DNA of 6,983 bases from Bacteroidota bacterium (lineage in GTDB: Bacteria; Bacteroidota; Bacteroidia; Flavobacteriales_D; JABDKJ01). The stretch covers positions 1 to 6,983 of the forward strand of contig JAQCAN010000128.1 in assembly GCA_027621335.1 (NCBI GenBank), written 5' to 3'. The translations under genes were made by a program, and so were the position numbers. The notes beneath the pieces are model-generated. The model was not told where the DNA came from and made no database searches. It saw only the letters and a list, made by a program, of their open reading frames with translations. This document shows positions 4,538 to 6,983 of the stretch, one piece after another (the first letter of the stretch is position 1; the number at the start of each line of letters is the position of its first letter).

Positions 4538-6983
4538 GAGCCTCACCTTCTGAGCCCCCAGCACCGCTCCATTCTCCTCCATCACCTTGATGATATAGAG
4601 GCCTTGGGCTTCACCCTGCAGGCTGATGCGCTTTCTGGGGCCATCCATGCGCTCTGTCAGAATGAGGCGACCGGTCAGGTCGTACACCTCCGCAATGCGC
4701 CCAGGTCTGGGTCGACCACTCACCTCTATCCAATAGTGCTGATCGCTATCCCCGTAGATGGAGACCACATTGATGTCACCTATGAGATCCAGGAACGCAT
4801 CCAAAGGATTCTGGGCATCGGCTATCGGGATGAGGTAATCCTGTCCGTTGTTGTTGTCCCAATTGCCAGTGTCATAGTTGATTACGAAGTTCAGTTGGTC
4901 CACCTCCTGGCTCTCATCATTGAACGGCCCGACCTGTATGGTCAGGTTGCCATCCGCATCTATGCCGGTCATTGGGCTTTGAATGGCAGGCCCGGAGCCT
5001 TGGAAGAGGAAACTGCCTGTCGGCCAATAGCCGGAATTCACCTGGTTCCAACCGTTCACGCCCCAATGCAGGCGCCCCGTGGAGGGTGCATCGAAGACCG
5101 TGATGGTGATGACATCATTCTCATCAGGCTGGGCCGGACTCCAGCTGATGCCCTGATCCACAGGCGGGCCGACTACGGCATCTCCCACCCATACATGCTG
5201 GATGTCCGTGCGGGTGACATTCCCGAAAAGGTCGGAGGCCTCCACGTAATAATCGATGAGGGTATCGTTGAATCCTGCGATCTGACCATAGTACTCATCC
5301 GCAATATGGTTGGGCATGATGAAGAAATCGATGTCGTTGTTATTGGTCACATTCCCGGCAGGGAAGATGCGCTGGGTCATGTCCACACTCTGCCAGCTCC
5401 CCACTTGGTTTCCTCCGGCATAGGTCTCGTTCTGCAGGCTGTTGATGGGGTTCACTCCGTCAAAGTCCACGCGGTATTTCAGGACCACATCAGCGAGGCC
5501 ATTCACATCATGGGCAAAGGTCCATACATGGAAGTCCGTGCTGCAGTCGGTGAGCTGATAGCCATAGACAGGCCCGTAGCCCTTGCCTCCCGGATTGTAA
5601 GGGAAGCGCTGGGGGATGAAGACGCTCGGAGGAGTGACATCAGGACCCGTGTAGGAGGCGATGAGGGGGTCGGTCAGGTCTGTGGCGATGTTGGCCGCCA
5701 AGCTAGGCTTCACCTCCATGTCGATGGCGGTGCCGTAGTACATGTAACCGCTGGTATAGCCGGGCAAGAGGTGATGCCATGCGCGTTCTGCGATGCTGGA
5801 ACTGGAATTGGGATAGACGATGTCTTGGATGTCTGCGGAGCCTTGGATGTCCTCGGCCATGAGCACATGATTCTCAGCTGCGGTGAGGACGGCCCAGTTA
5901 CGTGCATCCTCGCTCCAGCCGTTGGGGTTGAAGATGCCATTGGTCTGCAAGGGCCATAGCCAATTGATGAACTGAGGATGTCCCCAGTCATTGGCCGCAT
6001 TGAACCAAGAACCATCCTCCACATGCACCACATCATTCTGAGGCACAGGATGATCCGCTAGGAACTGCTCGATGGTGGTGGGCACATAGCCTTGGGAAGC
6101 CGCTGCGCCTGCCAGACCCGGCACCGAATTCTGATAGTAATCATAGCCACCGCCCCAGGCATTATCTCCGTCATGGGCGAAGAGCACGATGCTCGGATGA
6201 CTAGGATCTTCGTAAGGAGCGATATGCGCATCGATGTCGCTGGTTCCCATGGTGGAGAAGCCGTTCTGATAGCTCAGCAGGTCGGCCATGGGCACCACGG
6301 TGATCTTGGAGATGGCACCATTGCTGGGGTCCACATACTGGGCCTTATGGGCCTGATAGGAATAGGGCGCGGCAAATTGACCGCCACGGCCATCGATCTG
6401 GCCGCTCCACCAGTTATTCCCTGTAGTGCTTACCTGATCCGCCTTGTTCGGGGGGTCGTAGTTCGTGCCGTTGGTGCCGTAGACCACGGGGTAGTCCGCC
6501 AAGGTCCTTGCCAGGTGACTGTTCGCGATGACGCTCCACTCGAAACCCTCCTCCACCAACACACCGATGATGCGTTCAGAGAAGGAGCACTCGGCCGGCC
6601 AGTAGCCTTTGGAATAATTCGCACCTCCCGTGAAGGTATTGCCATAGATGAGGCGGTGCGCTTGGATCTCCTTGCGGAGCACTTCTTTGCCGATCAATGG
6701 AGAAAGGGCATGGTGGAAAGTGAAGCCGGTGATGTCCATACGCGGCTTGCCGCCTGAGGTGAGCCAGTTCCGGGCGGTGATGAAATTATTCGCCCAGCCG
6801 GAGCCATAGCCCCATTGGTTGGCATTGCCCAAGCTGTTCACGTTCTCAATGAGGCAGCCGCTGTAGTTCACCTGAGCACCAGCTTCAGGAAAACCAAGAA
6901 GGCTCTGCACGGCATCCTTGGCGCGGTACTGGTAGACCGCTTGCCGATCCGCATTCCCAAAGATGTCCTGCAGGTTATTCAAA
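4535..6983 (-). CDS. Secreted GH57-family alpha-glucan-active enzyme with CBM25-like module and T9SS sorting domain, 5'-truncated
   Basis: Predicted extracellular alpha-glucan hydrolase or transferase; exact specificity cannot be read. The frame is open at the right edge. A TTG at 6982-6980 is only the first codon there, so the true start, signal peptide and GH57 HQP motif lie outside. Numbering from that codon (815 residues visible): a GH57 motif-2-like FTFHHALSPLI at 87-97; YWPAECSFSERI at 127-138 with the presumed nucleophile Glu131; FAHDGDNAWGG at 268-278 with the presumed acid/base Asp271; then the helical part of the catalytic region (SWFNAANDWGHPQF 325-338) to about 445. An Ig/FnIII-like module spans about 448-600 (IDYYVEASDLFGNVTRT 576-592). 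A CBM25/26-like starch-binding module spans about 610-720 (LHWGVNGW 638-645, WDNNNGQDY 708-716). A T9SS type A sorting domain spans about 738-815 (YDLTGRLI 767-774, GLYIIKV 794-800, QKVRL end). Motif and module assignments come from memory of the families. Amylase, amylopullulanase and glucanotransferase are all possible. Confidence 0.85.
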   Translation of the reverse strand, partial: LNNLQDIFGNADRQAVYQYRAKDAVQSLLGFPEAGAQVNYSGCLIENVNSLGNANQWGYGSGWANNFITARNWLTSGGKPRMDITGFTFHHALSPLIGKEVLRKEIQAHRLIYGNTFTGGANYSKGYWPAECSFSERIIGVLVEEGFEWSVIANSHLARTLADYPVVYGTNGTNYDPPNKADQVSTTGNNWWSGQIDGRGGQFAAPYSYQAHKAQYVDPSNGAISKITVVPMADLLSYQNGFSTMGTSDIDAHIAPYEDPSHPSIVLFAHDGDNAWGGGYDYYQNSVPGLAGAAASQGYVPTTIEQFLADHPVPQNDVVHVEDGSWFNAANDWGHPQFINWLWPLQTNGIFNPNGWSEDARNWAVLTAAENHVLMAEDIQGSADIQDIVYPNSSSSIAERAWHHLLPGYTSGYMYYGTAIDMEVKPSLAANIATDLTDPLIASYTGPDVTPPSVFIPQRFPYNPGGKGYGPVYGYQLTDCSTDFHVWTFAHDVNGLADVVLKYRVDFDGVNPINSLQNETYAGGNQVGSWQSVDMTQRIFPAGNVTNNNDIDFFIMPNHIADEYYGQIAGFNDTLIDYYVEASDLFGNVTRTDIQHVWVGDAVVGPPVDQGISWSPAQPDENDVITITVFDAPSTGRLHWGVNGWNQVNSGYWPTGSFLFQGSGPAIQSPMTGIDADGNLTIQVGPFNDESQEVDQLNFVINYDTGNWDNNNGQDYLIPIADAQNPLDAFLDLIGDINVVSIYGDSDQHYWIEVSGRPRPGRIAEVYDLTGRLILTERMDGPRKRISLQGEAQGLYIIKVMEENGAVLGAQKVRL

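Noticed and set aside
4604..5959. A 451-codon open frame on the plus strand opposite the glycosidase gene
   Set aside because: It is the antisense shadow of a GC-rich gene with strong family matches on the minus strand. Its translation has no recognisable domain, signal or composition of a real protein.
6092..6757. A 221-codon plus-strand open frame opposite the GH57 catalytic domain
   Set aside because: It overlaps both catalytic motifs of the minus-strand enzyme on the opposite strand and is rich in Gly, Val, His and Arg in the way typical of antisense frames.

Overview
The window looks like chromosomal DNA of a Bacteroidota (the phylum containing flavobacteria and their relatives). Two of its three genes end in the C-terminal sorting domain of the type IX secretion system (T9SS), which is essentially restricted to that phylum. 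No clear Shine-Dalgarno sequence precedes the one gene start that lies inside the window, which also fits. Base composition is about 50-57% GC by sample counts of single lines in the mutase gene, about 48% in the kelch gene, and higher in the line counted in the glycosidase gene.

Layout. (1) Bases 1-2945, plus strand: the 3' nine-tenths of a fused coenzyme-B12-dependent acyl-CoA mutase of the IcmF type, with a MeaB-like GTPase followed by the mutase barrel. The gene is open at the left edge, so its B12-binding domain lies outside. The active-site pair is Phe/Gln rather than Tyr/Arg, which points to isobutyryl-CoA/butyryl-CoA rather than methylmalonyl-CoA. (2) Bases 2946-3294: a repeat-filled intergenic region. 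It holds two decayed extra copies of the last codons of the mutase gene, each associated with GTCGAAGTGAGC-type short repeats, then an AT-rich leader. (3) Bases 3295-4509, plus strand: a secreted kelch-type beta-propeller protein with a signal peptide and T9SS sorting domain. (4) Bases 4535-6983, minus strand: the 3' part of a large secreted GH57-family alpha-glucan-active enzyme with an Ig/FnIII-like module, a CBM25-like starch-binding module and a T9SS sorting domain. It is open at the right edge and convergent with the kelch gene, with 25 bp between the stop codons.

The mutase is a cytoplasmic enzyme of branched-chain and short-chain acyl-CoA metabolism. The other two are predicted cell-surface or secreted proteins, and nothing in the sequence ties them to the mutase. 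The kelch and GH57 genes share an export route but face each other, so they are not one operon. I see no tRNA, rRNA, CRISPR array, insertion sequence or defence system. The most unusual feature is the set of icmF tail copies after the mutase gene: the first carries five base differences from the real tail, all synonymous, which suggests it was once the end of a divergent functional copy of the gene.
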